Below the pieces are notes generated by a model that saw only the letters and a list, made by a program, of their open reading frames with translations, was not told the origin of the DNA and searched no databases. From Paractinoplanes ferrugineus (GTDB lineage Bacteria > Actinomycetota > Actinomycetes > Mycobacteriales > Micromonosporaceae): a stretch of DNA of 64,000 nucleotides. Location of the stretch: positions 1 to 64,000 of the forward strand of contig NZ_BOMM01000069.1 in assembly GCF_016862195.1 (NCBI RefSeq), read 5' to 3'. A program made the position numbers and the translations under genes. Positions 11,787 through 20,164 of this stretch are shown here, piece after piece; position 1 is the first letter of the stretch, and every line of letters begins with the position of its first letter.

Positions 11787-12824
11787 TCACGTACGGCGTC
11801 GGCGTTGACCGGCGGCCGCGACCGCCCGGGACTGCTTGCGCGCGCTCTCCACCTCCACCTCGTGGTGCAGCTTGCGCCAGCTGGCCAGCCGGCGGGGGGC
11901 CAGCGAGCCGTTCTCGACGGCGGCGGTGACCGCGCATCCCGGCTCGGCGCCGTGCCCGCAGTCCCCGAACCGGCAGTGCGCGGCCAGCTCGGCGACGTCG
12001 GCGAAGGCCCGGTCGAGCCCGCCCGCCGTGTCGAGCAGGCCGACGCCGCGGATGCCGGGGGTGTCCAGGACCGCCCCGCCGCCGGGCAGCGGCACCAGGT
12101 TGCGGTAGGCGGTGGTGTGCCGGCCCTTGCCGTCGGCGTCCCGGATCGCCTGCACCGGCATCACGGCGGTGCCGGTCAGGGCGTTGACCAGGGTCGACTT
12201 GCCGGCCCCGGAACGGCCCAGCAGCGCGAGGGTGCGGCCGCCGGTCACGTACGTACGCAGATGGTCGATCCCGGCCGACCGCCGGGTGCTCACCGCGACC
12301 ACCGGCAGGCCCGGCGCGAGCTCGGCGAGCTGCCGGACCACCGCGTCCGGATCCCTCGAGGTGTCGCACTTGCTCAGCACGAGCAGGGGTTTCGCGCCCG
12401 ACTCCCAGGCCAGGGCGAGCAGCCGTTCGACCCGGGCGGAGTCGGGTTCGGGGTGGATCGGCTCGACCACCGCGACCGTGTCCATGTTGGCGGCCAGCAG
12501 CTGGCCGGTGGCGTCCTTGTCGGAGGTGCGGCGGATCAGCGCGGTGCGCCGGGGCAGCACCGACTCGATGGTGACCCGGCGGTCCGGCCATCGGCGGGTG
12601 ACCACCCAGTCACCGGCACACGGCAGGTCGACCGGGTCGTTCGCGGCGGCCAGCAGCACGGCGCCGGCCAGGGTGGCCCGGCTCACGCCGCTCTCGCCGA
12701 ACACGGTGCAGACCCCGCGGTCGGCCCGCAGCACCCGGGCGGGCGCGGCGTCGGATCGGTCGAACGGACGGTACGAGGATGCGAAAAGGTCATCCCACCC
12801 GAGGCGGGACAGATCGTGCGACAT
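11787..12824 (-). CDS. rsgA: RsgA, ribosome small-subunit-dependent GTPase A
   Basis: RsgA is a circularly permuted GTPase that checks late 30S assembly. The motif order is as expected: G4-like LSKCD (Ser replaces the usual Asn or Thr), then G1 GRSGAGKST, then G3 DTPGIRG. A C-terminal zinc site follows (CRFGDCGHGAEPGC). An N-terminal OB-like region precedes the G domain. At 345 residues the length is normal and the last 25 residues are Arg-rich. The ATG at 12824 has only a weak AAAGGG upstream. Confidence 0.93.
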   Translation of the reverse strand: MSHDLSRLGWDDLFASSYRPFDRSDAAPARVLRADRGVCTVFGESGVSRATLAGAVLLAAANDPVDLPCAGDWVVTRRWPDRRVTIESVLPRRTALIRRTSDKDATGQLLAANMDTVAVVEPIHPEPDSARVERLLALAWESGAKPLLVLSKCDTSRDPDAVVRQLAELAPGLPVVAVSTRRSAGIDHLRTYVTGGRTLALLGRSGAGKSTLVNALTGTAVMPVQAIRDADGKGRHTTAYRNLVPLPGGGAVLDTPGIRGVGLLDTAGGLDRAFADVAELAAHCRFGDCGHGAEPGCAVTAAVENGSLAPRRLASWRKLHHEVEVESARKQSRAVAAAGQRRRRT

Positions 12825-12990
12825 GACAAAAGCCCTTTACGGCAAGGGAGGGCGCTAGGCGCAAGCCTCCGGGTGAAGGGACGCAACACGGTCGTAGAGC
12901 ACGTTCCTCACCTCCCCGCGAGTCGATCGGCGCGTCTGCACACAGACGGTACGACTGCCCGCTGCGCGGCGAAACCGAATTCCGTGCCGA

Positions 12991-12996
12991 TAGGCT
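12991..12996 (+). promoter_or_regulatory. -10 element for a leaderless mRNA (TAGGCT)
   Basis: TAGGCT ends 7 nt before the GTG at 13004. There is no Shine-Dalgarno sequence in between, so transcription probably starts at or next to the start codon. Confidence 0.55.
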
Positions 12997-13003
12997 GAGC
13001 GCC

Positions 13004-13699
13004 GTGACCATGGATCCGCTGGTGCTGCTCACCGACGTCGACCAAGCCACCGAGGCACTGATCCGGACGGCGTCGGACCTCGACCCGACGGTGGTGTCGA
13101 CACCCTCGCTGCTGCCCGGCTGGACGGTCGGGCACGTGCTCACCCACGTCGCCCGCAACGCCGACGCCCTGACCCGGCTGCTCACCGGCGCCCGCACCGG
13201 CACCGCCGCCGGGGCGTACGCGCCGGGCCAGCGCGCCGAGGAGATCGAGGCCGGCGCCGACCGGCCGCTGCGCGAGCAGATCGCCGACATCCGGTCGTCG
13301 CACGACCGGTTCGCCGACGCGTGCGCGGCCATGCCGGCCGAGGCCTGGCCGTTCCGCCTGGAGTTCATCGGCATGTCGGCGGCCGGCATCCCGTGGATCC
13401 GGCTGCGTGAGGTCGAGGTGCACCACGTCGACCTGGCCCTGGGCCACACCCCGGCGGACTGGTCCGACGCGTTCGCGCTGCGCCTGCTCAAGGAACTGGT
13501 CACGGGCTCGCGAGGCCCGGCCATGGTGCTGCGGCCGTTCGGCATCGAACACGCCCTGACCATCGGCGACGCCGCCGGCGCGCCGGTCGTCTCCGGCCCG
13601 ACCAAGTCGATCGCCGCGTGGCTGGCCGGCCGGGGCGACGGCGCCGACCTGACCGTCTCGCCCGAGGGCGAGCTCCCGACTCCCACGAGATGGACGTGA
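13004..13699 (+). CDS. Maleylpyruvate isomerase family, mycothiol-dependent protein
   Basis: The 231-residue protein matches the DinB-like, mycothiol-dependent maleylpyruvate isomerase family. It has the four-helix metal-binding core with the late motif EVEVHHVDLALGH (about residue 145) and an early His in the first helical pair (GHVLTHVARNADAL). Founding members isomerise maleylpyruvate using mycothiol. Most actinobacterial paralogues, including this one, have no known substrate. It overlaps the following MBL-fold gene by 10 bp. Glyoxalase-II-like MBL proteins also work on thiol esters, so the pair may act on a mycothiol adduct, which is inference. Confidence 0.8.
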   Translation: MTMDPLVLLTDVDQATEALIRTASDLDPTVVSTPSLLPGWTVGHVLTHVARNADALTRLLTGARTGTAAGAYAPGQRAEEIEAGADRPLREQIADIRSSHDRFADACAAMPAEAWPFRLEFIGMSAAGIPWIRLREVEVHHVDLALGHTPADWSDAFALRLLKELVTGSRGPAMVLRPFGIEHALTIGDAAGAPVVSGPTKSIAAWLAGRGDGADLTVSPEGELPTPTRWT

Positions 13700-14349
13700 C
13701 CATGCCCTACACCGGAGACGTCACCCGCGGCGGCCCCGCCGCGACCCGCGCCCTCGAGCACCTGAGCATCACCAAGCTGTCGGTCGGCCCCATGGACAAC
13801 AACGCCTACCTGCTGCGCTGCGGCGACGACCAGGTGCTCATCGACGCCGCCAACGACGCGCCCGCGCTGCTCGAGGTGATCGGCGCCGCCGGCCTGAGCG
13901 CGGTGCTCACCACCCACCGGCACGGCGACCACTGGCAGGCCCTGGCCGCGGTGGTCGAGGCGACCGGCGCCCGCTCCCTGGCCCACACCGCCGACGCGGC
14001 GGAGATCCCGGTGGTCACCGGCACCCTCGACGACCGCGACAAGGTGCCGGTCGGCGACTGCGAGCTCGAGGTGATCCACCTGGTCGGCCACACGCCGGGC
14101 TCGATCGCCCTGCTCTACCGCGACCCGAGCGGCCACGGCCACCTGTGGACCGGGGATTCCCTGTTCCCCGGCGGTGTCGGCAACACCCAGAAGGACGAGA
14201 CCCGCTTCCGGTCCCTGATCGACGACGTCGAGCACAAACTGTTCGACCGCCTGCCCGACGACACCTGGTTCTACCCGGGCCACGGCAAGGACTCGACACT
14301 CGGCGCCGAGCGCCCGCACCTGGCGGAGTGGCGCGAACGCGGCTGGTGA
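13690..14349 (+). CDS. MBL-fold metallo-hydrolase, glyoxalase-II-like
   Basis: The 219-residue protein shows the metallo-beta-lactamase signature THRHGDHW (near residue 77), then GHTPGS, the bridging Asp in GDSLFPGG, and the last metal His in YPGHG. This is the pattern of hydroxyacylglutathione or mycothiol-thioester hydrolases. I chose ATG 13690, which overlaps the previous gene; ATG 13702 is an alternative start. Translational coupling with the mycothiol-dependent isomerase suggests a shared thiol-conjugate substrate. Confidence 0.85.
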   Translation: MDVTMPYTGDVTRGGPAATRALEHLSITKLSVGPMDNNAYLLRCGDDQVLIDAANDAPALLEVIGAAGLSAVLTTHRHGDHWQALAAVVEATGARSLAHTADAAEIPVVTGTLDDRDKVPVGDCELEVIHLVGHTPGSIALLYRDPSGHGHLWTGDSLFPGGVGNTQKDETRFRSLIDDVEHKLFDRLPDDTWFYPGHGKDSTLGAERPHLAEWRERGW

Positions 14350-14484
14350 TCGCGCCGCACAGGTGGCCGGGCTCGAGCGGAGCGGCCGACGCCGTCCCGG
14401 GCGCCACCACGACGGCCGCCACAGTGGAGAGCAGAACGGCGAACGCTCCCGAACTGACTATGCAACAGAACCGGGGTCGGCCGG

Positions 14485-14490
14485 TGTAAT
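14485..14490 (+). promoter_or_regulatory. -10 element for a leaderless sigma-factor mRNA (TGTAAT)
   Basis: TGTAAT ends 6 nt before the GTG at 14497 and no ribosome-binding site lies between them. Confidence 0.5.
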
Positions 14491-14496
14491 CAGGGT

Positions 14497-14982
14497 GTGC
14501 GGGGATTTCCGGGGGCCGACTTCGAGGCCTATGTGCGTGCGGTCGGTCCTGGGCTGCTGCGGTTCGCCCACGTGCTGACGCTGCAGCGGGCCGAGGCCGA
14601 GGACCTTGCCCAGGAGACGCTCATCCGGGTGGGACTGGCCTGGTCGCGGGTGCGGCGGGACGGCAATCCGGTCGGCTACGCCCAGCGCACGCTGCTCAAC
14701 CTCTTCCTCAACAACCGGCGCCGGCGGGCCGACATCCCGGTGGCGGCGGTGCCGGAGCGCGGGGCGCAGGACGGCCGGCTGGCGGCGGTGGACGCGGCCG
14801 ATGGCGTACGCGATCTGCTGGCCTCCCTGCCGGTGAAGCAACGGGCCGCGGTTGCCATGCGTTATGTCCTGGATCTGCCCGATGAGCAGATCGCCGAACT
14901 GCTCGGGTGCAGTCCGCAGACGGTCCGCTCGCAGGTGTCGCGCGGGCTGGCGGCCTTGCGCGCCCAGGAGGAGCCGAGATGA
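14497..14982 (+). CDS. SigE-family ECF RNA polymerase sigma factor
   Basis: The 161-residue protein has sigma region 2 (residues 5-70, with AEDLAQETLIRVG) and region 4 (105-155, a helix-turn-helix with LPDEQIAELLGCSPQTVRSQVSRGL). Length and composition fit the SigE-like ECF family common in streptomycetes and Micromonosporaceae. It overlaps the next gene by ATGA, the usual link between such a sigma factor and its membrane partner. The cassette faces a second sigma/partner cassette on the other strand. Confidence 0.9.
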   Translation: MRGFPGADFEAYVRAVGPGLLRFAHVLTLQRAEAEDLAQETLIRVGLAWSRVRRDGNPVGYAQRTLLNLFLNNRRRRADIPVAAVPERGAQDGRLAAVDAADGVRDLLASLPVKQRAAVAMRYVLDLPDEQIAELLGCSPQTVRSQVSRGLAALRAQEEPR

Positions 14983-15572
14983 GCTGGGATATTCCGGTCA
15001 CCGAAGGCTTTATCAGGAAAGTCCATGAGGGCGTACGCCGGCGCCGGCGGGCCCGACGTGCGGCGGTCGCGGCCGGAGTCGCCGTGCTGGGCGTGACCGG
15101 TGGGGCGGCGCTCATCACGGTGGACCGCACGACGGACCGGACGCCACCGCCACCGGCGGCGGCCCCCGCGATCGGTCCGCTGCTCGACGGTTTCGCGATC
15201 AGCTGGCTGCCCACCGGCACCGTCCGCACCGGCACCGACAGCTACTTGCGGCGCGGGCTCACCGACACCGGACCGGACGCGTTCACCGTCACCAGCCGTC
15301 GCTTCGACCGGGGGGTCGGGATCGGGATGTGGGTGAGCGTGCTGCGTCCCGATCCCGGCGTGGACGACGCCGACGTGGCCGGCTGGGCCGCCGACGGCAA
15401 GCAGAAGGAGAAGACCTTCGCGGTGCCGGCCGGCACCGCCTGCCTGATGGCCGACGGCACCGGGCGCGGAGCGGTGATCACCACCCCGGGCGGGGTGGTG
15501 ATCACCGTCGAGGCGAACGGCGCGTTCACCGCGACCGAGGTCGAGTCGGTCGCGCGCGGGATCGCCCCTTAA
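14979..15572 (+). CDS. Membrane-anchored partner (putative anti-sigma) of the 14497 sigma factor
   Basis: The 197-residue protein has a cytoplasmic N-terminus with a basic cluster (VRRRRRARRAA), one membrane helix (about residues 27-48), and an extracytoplasmic domain of about 140 residues. It lacks the HxxxCxxC zinc anti-sigma motif. The anti-sigma role is inferred from the ATGA overlap with the sigma gene and from the topology. I recognise no named domain outside. Its TAA lies within the TTAA shared with the opposing gene. Confidence 0.65.
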   Translation: MSWDIPVTEGFIRKVHEGVRRRRRARRAAVAAGVAVLGVTGGAALITVDRTTDRTPPPPAAAPAIGPLLDGFAISWLPTGTVRTGTDSYLRRGLTDTGPDAFTVTSRRFDRGVGIGMWVSVLRPDPGVDDADVAGWAADGKQKEKTFAVPAGTACLMADGTGRGAVITTPGGVVITVEANGAFTATEVESVARGIAP

Positions 15573-16231
15573 CCGACGCCCTGGACCGCGTCCTCCAGGA
15601 CGTGCAGGCCGGCCCCGAACTCGACGATCTCGTCGGTGCTCCACCCGCTGGCGTCCCAGATCTGGGCCTGGAGCCAGATCCCGTTCGGCTGCTTCACCCA
15701 CAGGTTGCGGGAGTCACCGCCGCCCTCCGGAGTGTTGATCACACCCGGCTTGCCGGCGACTGTGATGTTCGTACCCGCCGGGGTCTGCTTGTCGTCCTTC
15801 GACTGGAGCATCACCGCGATCTTGCCGACGAAGTTGTTGATCTCCTTGTCCTTCGTCCCGATCGGGGCGAAGGTCAGCACCGTGTCGCTGGCGCCCTGCA
15901 GCTCCCAGCCGGCCGGCACCTTGTCGATCGTGAAGCCCTTCGGCTGCTCGCCCTGGTAGGCGACGAGCTTGGTGGTGACCACCGGCTTGCGGGCCGGGGC
16001 GGTGGCCGGGGCGGCCTGCTGGGCCGGGGACGTGGTGGCCTGGTCGTTGGTTCCGTAGGAGACCACGGCGGCCAGCGCGGCCACGGCGAAGACCGACGCG
16101 CCGGCCCCCCGCACCGCACGGCGGCGGCGCAGGGCCCGCTTGGCGCGGGTGAGATCGGTGTCCGCCTGCTGGGCCGAGGTTGCGCCGGCCGAACCGGCGA
16201 TCATGGACAGACGGTCTTGCAGATCCTTCAT
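15569..16231 (-). CDS. Membrane-anchored partner (putative anti-sigma) of the 16228 sigma factor
   Basis: The 220-residue protein has a short cytoplasmic start (MKDLQDRLSMIAG), a basic stretch (RAKRALRRRRAVRG), one membrane helix (about residues 40-60), a Pro/Ala-rich linker and an extracytoplasmic domain of about 130 residues. The ATG at 16231 overlaps the sigma stop (ATGA), which decides the start within a longer open frame. It resembles the opposing partner protein in layout but not clearly in sequence. No zinc anti-sigma motif is visible. Confidence 0.65.
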   Translation of the reverse strand: MKDLQDRLSMIAGSAGATSAQQADTDLTRAKRALRRRRAVRGAGASVFAVAALAAVVSYGTNDQATTSPAQQAAPATAPARKPVVTTKLVAYQGEQPKGFTIDKVPAGWELQGASDTVLTFAPIGTKDKEINNFVGKIAVMLQSKDDKQTPAGTNITVAGKPGVINTPEGGGDSRNLWVKQPNGIWLQAQIWDASGWSTDEIVEFGAGLHVLEDAVQGVG

Positions 16232-16737
16232 CGGATCACTCCTGTCAGCGGAAGTTGCATGACCTCCCGGAGCCGGTCGAGGGCTCGGGCGGTCTGGCTC
16301 TTCACCGTTCCCTCGGAGCATCCGAGGGCGTCGGCGGTGTCGGCGACGTCCAGGTCGTAGAAGTACCGGAACACCAGCGCGGCCCGCATCCTCGGCGGCA
16401 GCCCGCGCAACGCGGTGCGTAGCCCCTCGGTGCGGTCGTCCGGGTCCGGCGACGGGGCGTGCGCGCGGTCCGGCAGCTCGGCCACCGGCCGCTCGTGGCG
16501 GCGCCACCACCGGCGTTTCTCGTCGGTCAGGGCGTTCACCAGGGTGCGGCGCAGATAGCCCTCCGGGTTGTCCGCGCGCCGGAACGCCGGCCAGGCGACA
16601 TACAGCTTCGTCAGGGTGGCTTGGACCAGATCCTCGGCCAGATGTCCGTCACCCGCGGTCAGCAAGGTCGCCGTACGCACCAACCCGGCGCGCTTCTCGA
16701 GCACGAAGCTGTGGAACTGCTCGTCACGCTGCGTCAT
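16228..16737 (-). CDS. SigE-family ECF RNA polymerase sigma factor
   Basis: The 169-residue protein has region 2 (AEDLVQATLTKLYVAW, with KRRWWRRHE at its end) and region 4 (about 115-160, with ADTADALGCSEGTVKSQTARAL). It belongs to the same SigE-like family as the sigma factor at 14497. AAGGAGG sits 8 nt before the ATG. It is divergent from the NCS1 permease gene across 119 bp. On its own strand this intergenic holds GGAAC followed about 16 nt later by CGTG-like sequence, compatible with ECF autoregulation, but the match is weak. Confidence 0.9.
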   Translation of the reverse strand: MTQRDEQFHSFVLEKRAGLVRTATLLTAGDGHLAEDLVQATLTKLYVAWPAFRRADNPEGYLRRTLVNALTDEKRRWWRRHERPVAELPDRAHAPSPDPDDRTEGLRTALRGLPPRMRAALVFRYFYDLDVADTADALGCSEGTVKSQTARALDRLREVMQLPLTGVIR

Positions 16738-16844
16738 TCACGGGCCCTCCTTCGCTCTCACAGCCACTTGACGATCCGCGGTCGGGAAGGGTTGCACGAG
16801 CGAAGATATACAGTTCCGCAAATCCGGGTGAAACAGCGGCTACT

Positions 16845-16850
16845 TAGCGT
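16845..16850 (+). promoter_or_regulatory. -10 element for leaderless permease mRNA (TAGCGT)
   Basis: TAGCGT ends 6 nt before the permease ATG at 16857, with no Shine-Dalgarno sequence in between. Confidence 0.5.
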
Positions 16851-16856
16851 GCTTGC

Positions 16857-18371
16857 ATGGCCGACATCACCTCGAGCACGCCAAAGGACCTGGTCGAAGC
16901 CGCCGGCATGCCGGTCGGCAGCGGCGTCATCAGAGCGGGGTACGACCCCCGGCTCACCAACGAGGATCTCGCCCCGCTGGAGAACCAGCACTGGGGGTCC
17001 TACAACATCTTCGCGTTCTGGATGTCCGACGTGCACAGCGTGGGCGGCTACGTGACGGCGGGCAGTCTGTTCGCCCTCGGGCTGTCCAGCTGGCAGGTGC
17101 TCGTCTCGCTGGTAGCGGGCATCACCATCGTCTACTTCTTCTGCAACCTGGTGGCGAAACCGTCGCAGGCCACCGGAGTGCCCTACCCGGTGATCAACCG
17201 GGCGGCGTTCGGGGTGCTCGGGGCGAACGTGCCGGCGATCATCCGGGGGGCGATCGCGGTCGCGTGGTACGGCATCCAGACGTACCTCGCCTCGGCGGCC
17301 CTCGATGTGGTGGTCCTGAAGATCTGGCCGGGGCTCAGCCCGTACGCAGATGTGGATCTTCATGGGTTTCTGGGGTTGCCGCTGCTCGGCTGGTGCACCT
17401 ACGCGATTCTGTGGGTGCTGCAGGCGGCGGTGTTCTGGACCGGCATGGAGACCATCCGCAAGTTCATCGACTTCTGCGGCCCGGCCGTCTACGTCGTGAT
17501 GTTCGTGCTCGCCGGTTACCTGATCTACAAGGCCGGCTGGGGTTCGATCAACCTGTCGCTGGGTGACGTGAAGTATCACGGCTGGGACGCCGTCCCGGTC
17601 ATGCTGGGCGCGATCGCCCTGGTGGTGTCCTACTTCTCCGGGCCGATGCTCAACTTCGGCGACTTCTCCAGATACGGGCGGTCGTTCAAGGCCGTCAAGA
17701 CCGGCAACCTGCTCGGGCTGCCGCTGAACTTCCTGATGTTCTCGATCCTGGTCGTGGTGACCGCCTCGCTGACGATCCCGGTCTTCGGTGAGCTGATCAC
17801 CGACCCGGTCTCGACGGTGGCGCGCATCGACAGCACCTTCGCGATCGTGCTGGGCGCGCTCACCTTCACCATCGCCACGATCGGCATCAACATCGTCGCC
17901 AACTTCATCTCGCCGGCGTTCGACTTCTCCAACGTCTCCCCGCAGCGGATCAGCTGGCGGGCCGGCGGCATGATCGCGGCGGTCGGCTCGGTGCTGATCA
18001 CCCCGTGGAACCTCTACAACAACCCGGACGTCATCCACTACACGCTGGAGACGCTGGGCGCGGCGATCGGCCCGCTGTTCGGGGTGCTGATCGCCGACTA
18101 CTACCTGGTGCGCAAGCAGCGGGTGGACGTGGACGACATGTTCACGATGGCACCCGAGGGGCGGTACTGGTACAGCAAGGGCTACAACCCGGCGGCGATC
18201 ATCGCGACCGCGACCGGCGCCGTCATCGCGGTGATCCCGGTGCTGGCCACGAACGCTCCCGGCATGCACACCACCGCCCAGTACAGCTGGTTCATCGGGA
18301 TGGGCCTGGGCTTCCTGGTCTATCTCACGCTGGCCACCCGTTTCGAAGTGGCGGCGAGGAGCCGGGTCTGA
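16857..18371 (+). CDS. NCS1-family nucleobase/hydantoin permease
   Basis: The 504-residue integral membrane protein has about 12 helices and the nucleobase:cation symporter-1 start (LAPLENQHWGSYNIFAFW, then VHSVGGY). Family members carry cytosine, purines, allantoin, uracil or benzyl-hydantoin with a cation. The next gene is an Asp/Glu or hydantoin-racemase-type enzyme overlapping by one base (TGATG), so allantoin or a 5-substituted hydantoin is the most likely cargo. The precise substrate cannot be read from sequence. Confidence 0.9.
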   Translation: MADITSSTPKDLVEAAGMPVGSGVIRAGYDPRLTNEDLAPLENQHWGSYNIFAFWMSDVHSVGGYVTAGSLFALGLSSWQVLVSLVAGITIVYFFCNLVAKPSQATGVPYPVINRAAFGVLGANVPAIIRGAIAVAWYGIQTYLASAALDVVVLKIWPGLSPYADVDLHGFLGLPLLGWCTYAILWVLQAAVFWTGMETIRKFIDFCGPAVYVVMFVLAGYLIYKAGWGSINLSLGDVKYHGWDAVPVMLGAIALVVSYFSGPMLNFGDFSRYGRSFKAVKTGNLLGLPLNFLMFSILVVVTASLTIPVFGELITDPVSTVARIDSTFAIVLGALTFTIATIGINIVANFISPAFDFSNVSPQRISWRAGGMIAAVGSVLITPWNLYNNPDVIHYTLETLGAAIGPLFGVLIADYYLVRKQRVDVDDMFTMAPEGRYWYSKGYNPAAIIATATGAVIAVIPVLATNAPGMHTTAQYSWFIGMGLGFLVYLTLATRFEVAARSRV

Positions 18372-19105
18372 TGCGCATCCGGGTCGTCAACCCCAACACG
18401 ACGGAGTCGATGACCGCGCTGATCGAGGCGAACGCCCGGGCCGTGACCGGTCCGGGCGTCACCCTCGACGCGGTCACGTCCACGATGGGCCCGGCGTCGA
18501 TCGAGAGCCACTACGACGAGGCCCTGGCCGTTCCCGGGCTGCTCGCGGCGATCACCGCGGGCGAACGGGACGGCGCCGACGGTTACGTGGTCGCCTGCTT
18601 CGGCGATCCCGGGCTCGACGCCGCCCGCGAGCTCACCGACGCCCCGGTGATCGGCATCGCCGAGGCCGCCATGCACGCGGCCACCCTGGTCGGGCGCGGG
18701 TTCAGCGTGGTCACCACCCTGGCCCGCACCCGGGGCCGGGCCTGGGACCTCGCCGCCCGCTACACGCCGGCGGGAGCCTGCCGCGGGGTGCACGCCTGCG
18801 ACATCCCGGTGCTGGCCCTGGAGAACGACCCGACCGTCCGGCGGCGGGTCGTCGACCTGGCCCGCCGGGCTCTGGCCACCGACGGCTCCGACGTGATCGT
18901 GCTGGGCTGCGCCGGGATGGCCGGGCTGTGCGCGGCGGCCACCGCCGAACTGGGGGTGCCGGTCATCGACGGGGTCGCGGCCGCGACCGTACTCGTGCAG
19001 GCGCTCCTGACCTTGAAGGTCGGCACGTCCGGCCACGGCGAGTACGCCCCGCCGCCGCCGAAGCCCTACATCGGGTTACTCGAGGTCTTCAACCGGACAA
19101 AGTGA
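18371..19105 (+). CDS. Asp/Glu/hydantoin racemase family protein
   Basis: The 244-residue protein starts MRIRVVNPNTTESM, the hallmark of hydantoin/allantoin racemases. It has both catalytic cysteines in context: VVACFGDPG (Cys near residue 76) and VLGCAGM (near residue 179). It should interconvert enantiomers of a hydantoin or of allantoin after uptake by the upstream permease. No hydantoinase, carbamoylase or allantoinase lies in the window, so the rest of the pathway would be elsewhere. Confidence 0.88.
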   Translation: MRIRVVNPNTTESMTALIEANARAVTGPGVTLDAVTSTMGPASIESHYDEALAVPGLLAAITAGERDGADGYVVACFGDPGLDAARELTDAPVIGIAEAAMHAATLVGRGFSVVTTLARTRGRAWDLAARYTPAGACRGVHACDIPVLALENDPTVRRRVVDLARRALATDGSDVIVLGCAGMAGLCAAATAELGVPVIDGVAAATVLVQALLTLKVGTSGHGEYAPPPPKPYIGLLEVFNRTK

Positions 19106-19139
19106 CGACACGATCCGGGCGAGGCGTCAGGATGGGGCC

Positions 19140-19364
19140 GTGACCGCCAAGGGATACCAGGAAGTCTTCAACCGCGACACCGCCGAGTGGCGCACGGCCG
19201 ACCACGGCGACGGCGACGGCAGCCGGGTCGAGGTGGCCCTGCTGCCCGACGGCGGCTGGGCGGTGCGCGACTCCCGGGAGCCCGGCGGCCCCGTCCTGTT
19301 CTTCACCCCGGCCGAGGTGCGGGCGTTCGTGGCCGGGGTGAAGGACGGCGAGTTCGACACCTAG
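19140..19364 (+). CDS. DUF397 domain protein
   Basis: This 74-residue protein has the DUF397 pattern: an N-terminal Trp (EWRTADHG), RVEVALLPDGG, AVRDSREPGGP, LFFTPAEVRAFVAGV. Such proteins usually sit next to a helix-turn-helix partner and behave like small regulator or antitoxin-like partners in actinobacteria. Here no such partner is adjacent. The GTG start follows the racemase gene by 34 bp. Its TAG overlaps the stop of the opposing cupin gene (CTAG). Confidence 0.85.
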   Translation: MTAKGYQEVFNRDTAEWRTADHGDGDGSRVEVALLPDGGWAVRDSREPGGPVLFFTPAEVRAFVAGVKDGEFDT

Positions 19365-19843
19365 AGCCAGTGGTTGTCGTGCTCCAGGTAGAACTCCGTG
19401 CGCTCCTGCTCGCTCATCTCGCCGAGCCGGGCCAGCCCTTCGAAGTAGCCCTCCCGGGGCGCCCCCGGCGAGAAGTGCAGCAGCATCGACGCCGGCTCAC
19501 CTGACCGGTTCTTGAAGCCGTGCACCCCGCCCGCGGGCACGTGCACCCAGTCACCGGGGGCGGCCTCGATCCACCGCTCGCCGTTGTAGATGCTCATGAC
19601 CCCGGTGAGGATGTAGAACGACTCGGTGATGCTGCGGTGGAAATGCGGGTCGGGTCCGGTGACGCCGGCTTCGCACTCCCAGCGGTAGAGGCCGAACAGC
19701 CCGCCGGTGGACTCGCCGGTGGCCAGGTAGTGCACGCGTGTCCCGTTGGTGGGGTAGACCAGCTCCGGCACCGTGCCGTCCGGCCGGTAGCGCGCGCTGC
19801 TCTCCCCGTCGTCCCCGTGGTAAAGCGGTGGTGGATAGCTCAT
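19361..19843 (-). CDS. Single-domain cupin protein
   Basis: The 160-residue protein contains a cupin fold with motif 1 around PHFHRSITESFYILTG (metal-type His/His/Glu) and motif 2 around GDWVHVPAGGVHGFKN. The substrate or ligand is unknown; quercetinase-like and sensor-like roles are both possible. The frame is open far upstream, but the ATG at 19843 starts the conserved region and the frame above it is low-complexity. It ends head-on with the DUF397 gene. Confidence 0.82.
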   Translation of the reverse strand: MSYPPPLYHGDDGESSARYRPDGTVPELVYPTNGTRVHYLATGESTGGLFGLYRWECEAGVTGPDPHFHRSITESFYILTGVMSIYNGERWIEAAPGDWVHVPAGGVHGFKNRSGEPASMLLHFSPGAPREGYFEGLARLGEMSEQERTEFYLEHDNHWL

Positions 19844-19984
19844 CGTCCTATTCAACGCCGGAGGCGGCACGCTCGCCGCCCCGCTCGTCGCGCCTTTTGC
19901 CCTTCTTGTAGGCAATCGGTGTTCGAGATCCGCCGACCGGGGGTAAGTCGGCGGGGACAGCAACCACCACGGGAAGGACGCGAG

Positions 19985-20164
19985 ATGCCCGAGCCCGACC
20001 GCTACCCGCCGCTCGACCCCGGAGCGCCGATTCCGGACGACCCGGGTGAACTCTCCCCGGACACACCCGACACGCTGCCGCCCGCCCCGGTCGAACCGGC
20101 CCCGCCGACGCAGCCGCAACCGGCCGTCATCCCCGACCCGGGTGGCGTCCCCGAACCGGCCTAA
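19985..20164 (+). CDS. Small proline-rich protein (59 residues)
   Basis: An ATG with GGAAGGA well placed upstream opens a 59-residue frame made mostly of Pro, Asp, Glu and Ala (for example PAPVEPAPPTQPQPA). It has no Cys, no signal peptide and no membrane helix, and is likely disordered. Its TAA overlaps the TAG of the opposing GntR gene by three bases, a spacing that supports it being real. I do not recognise a family. Confidence 0.55.
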   Translation: MPEPDRYPPLDPGAPIPDDPGELSPDTPDTLPPAPVEPAPPTQPQPAVIPDPGGVPEPA

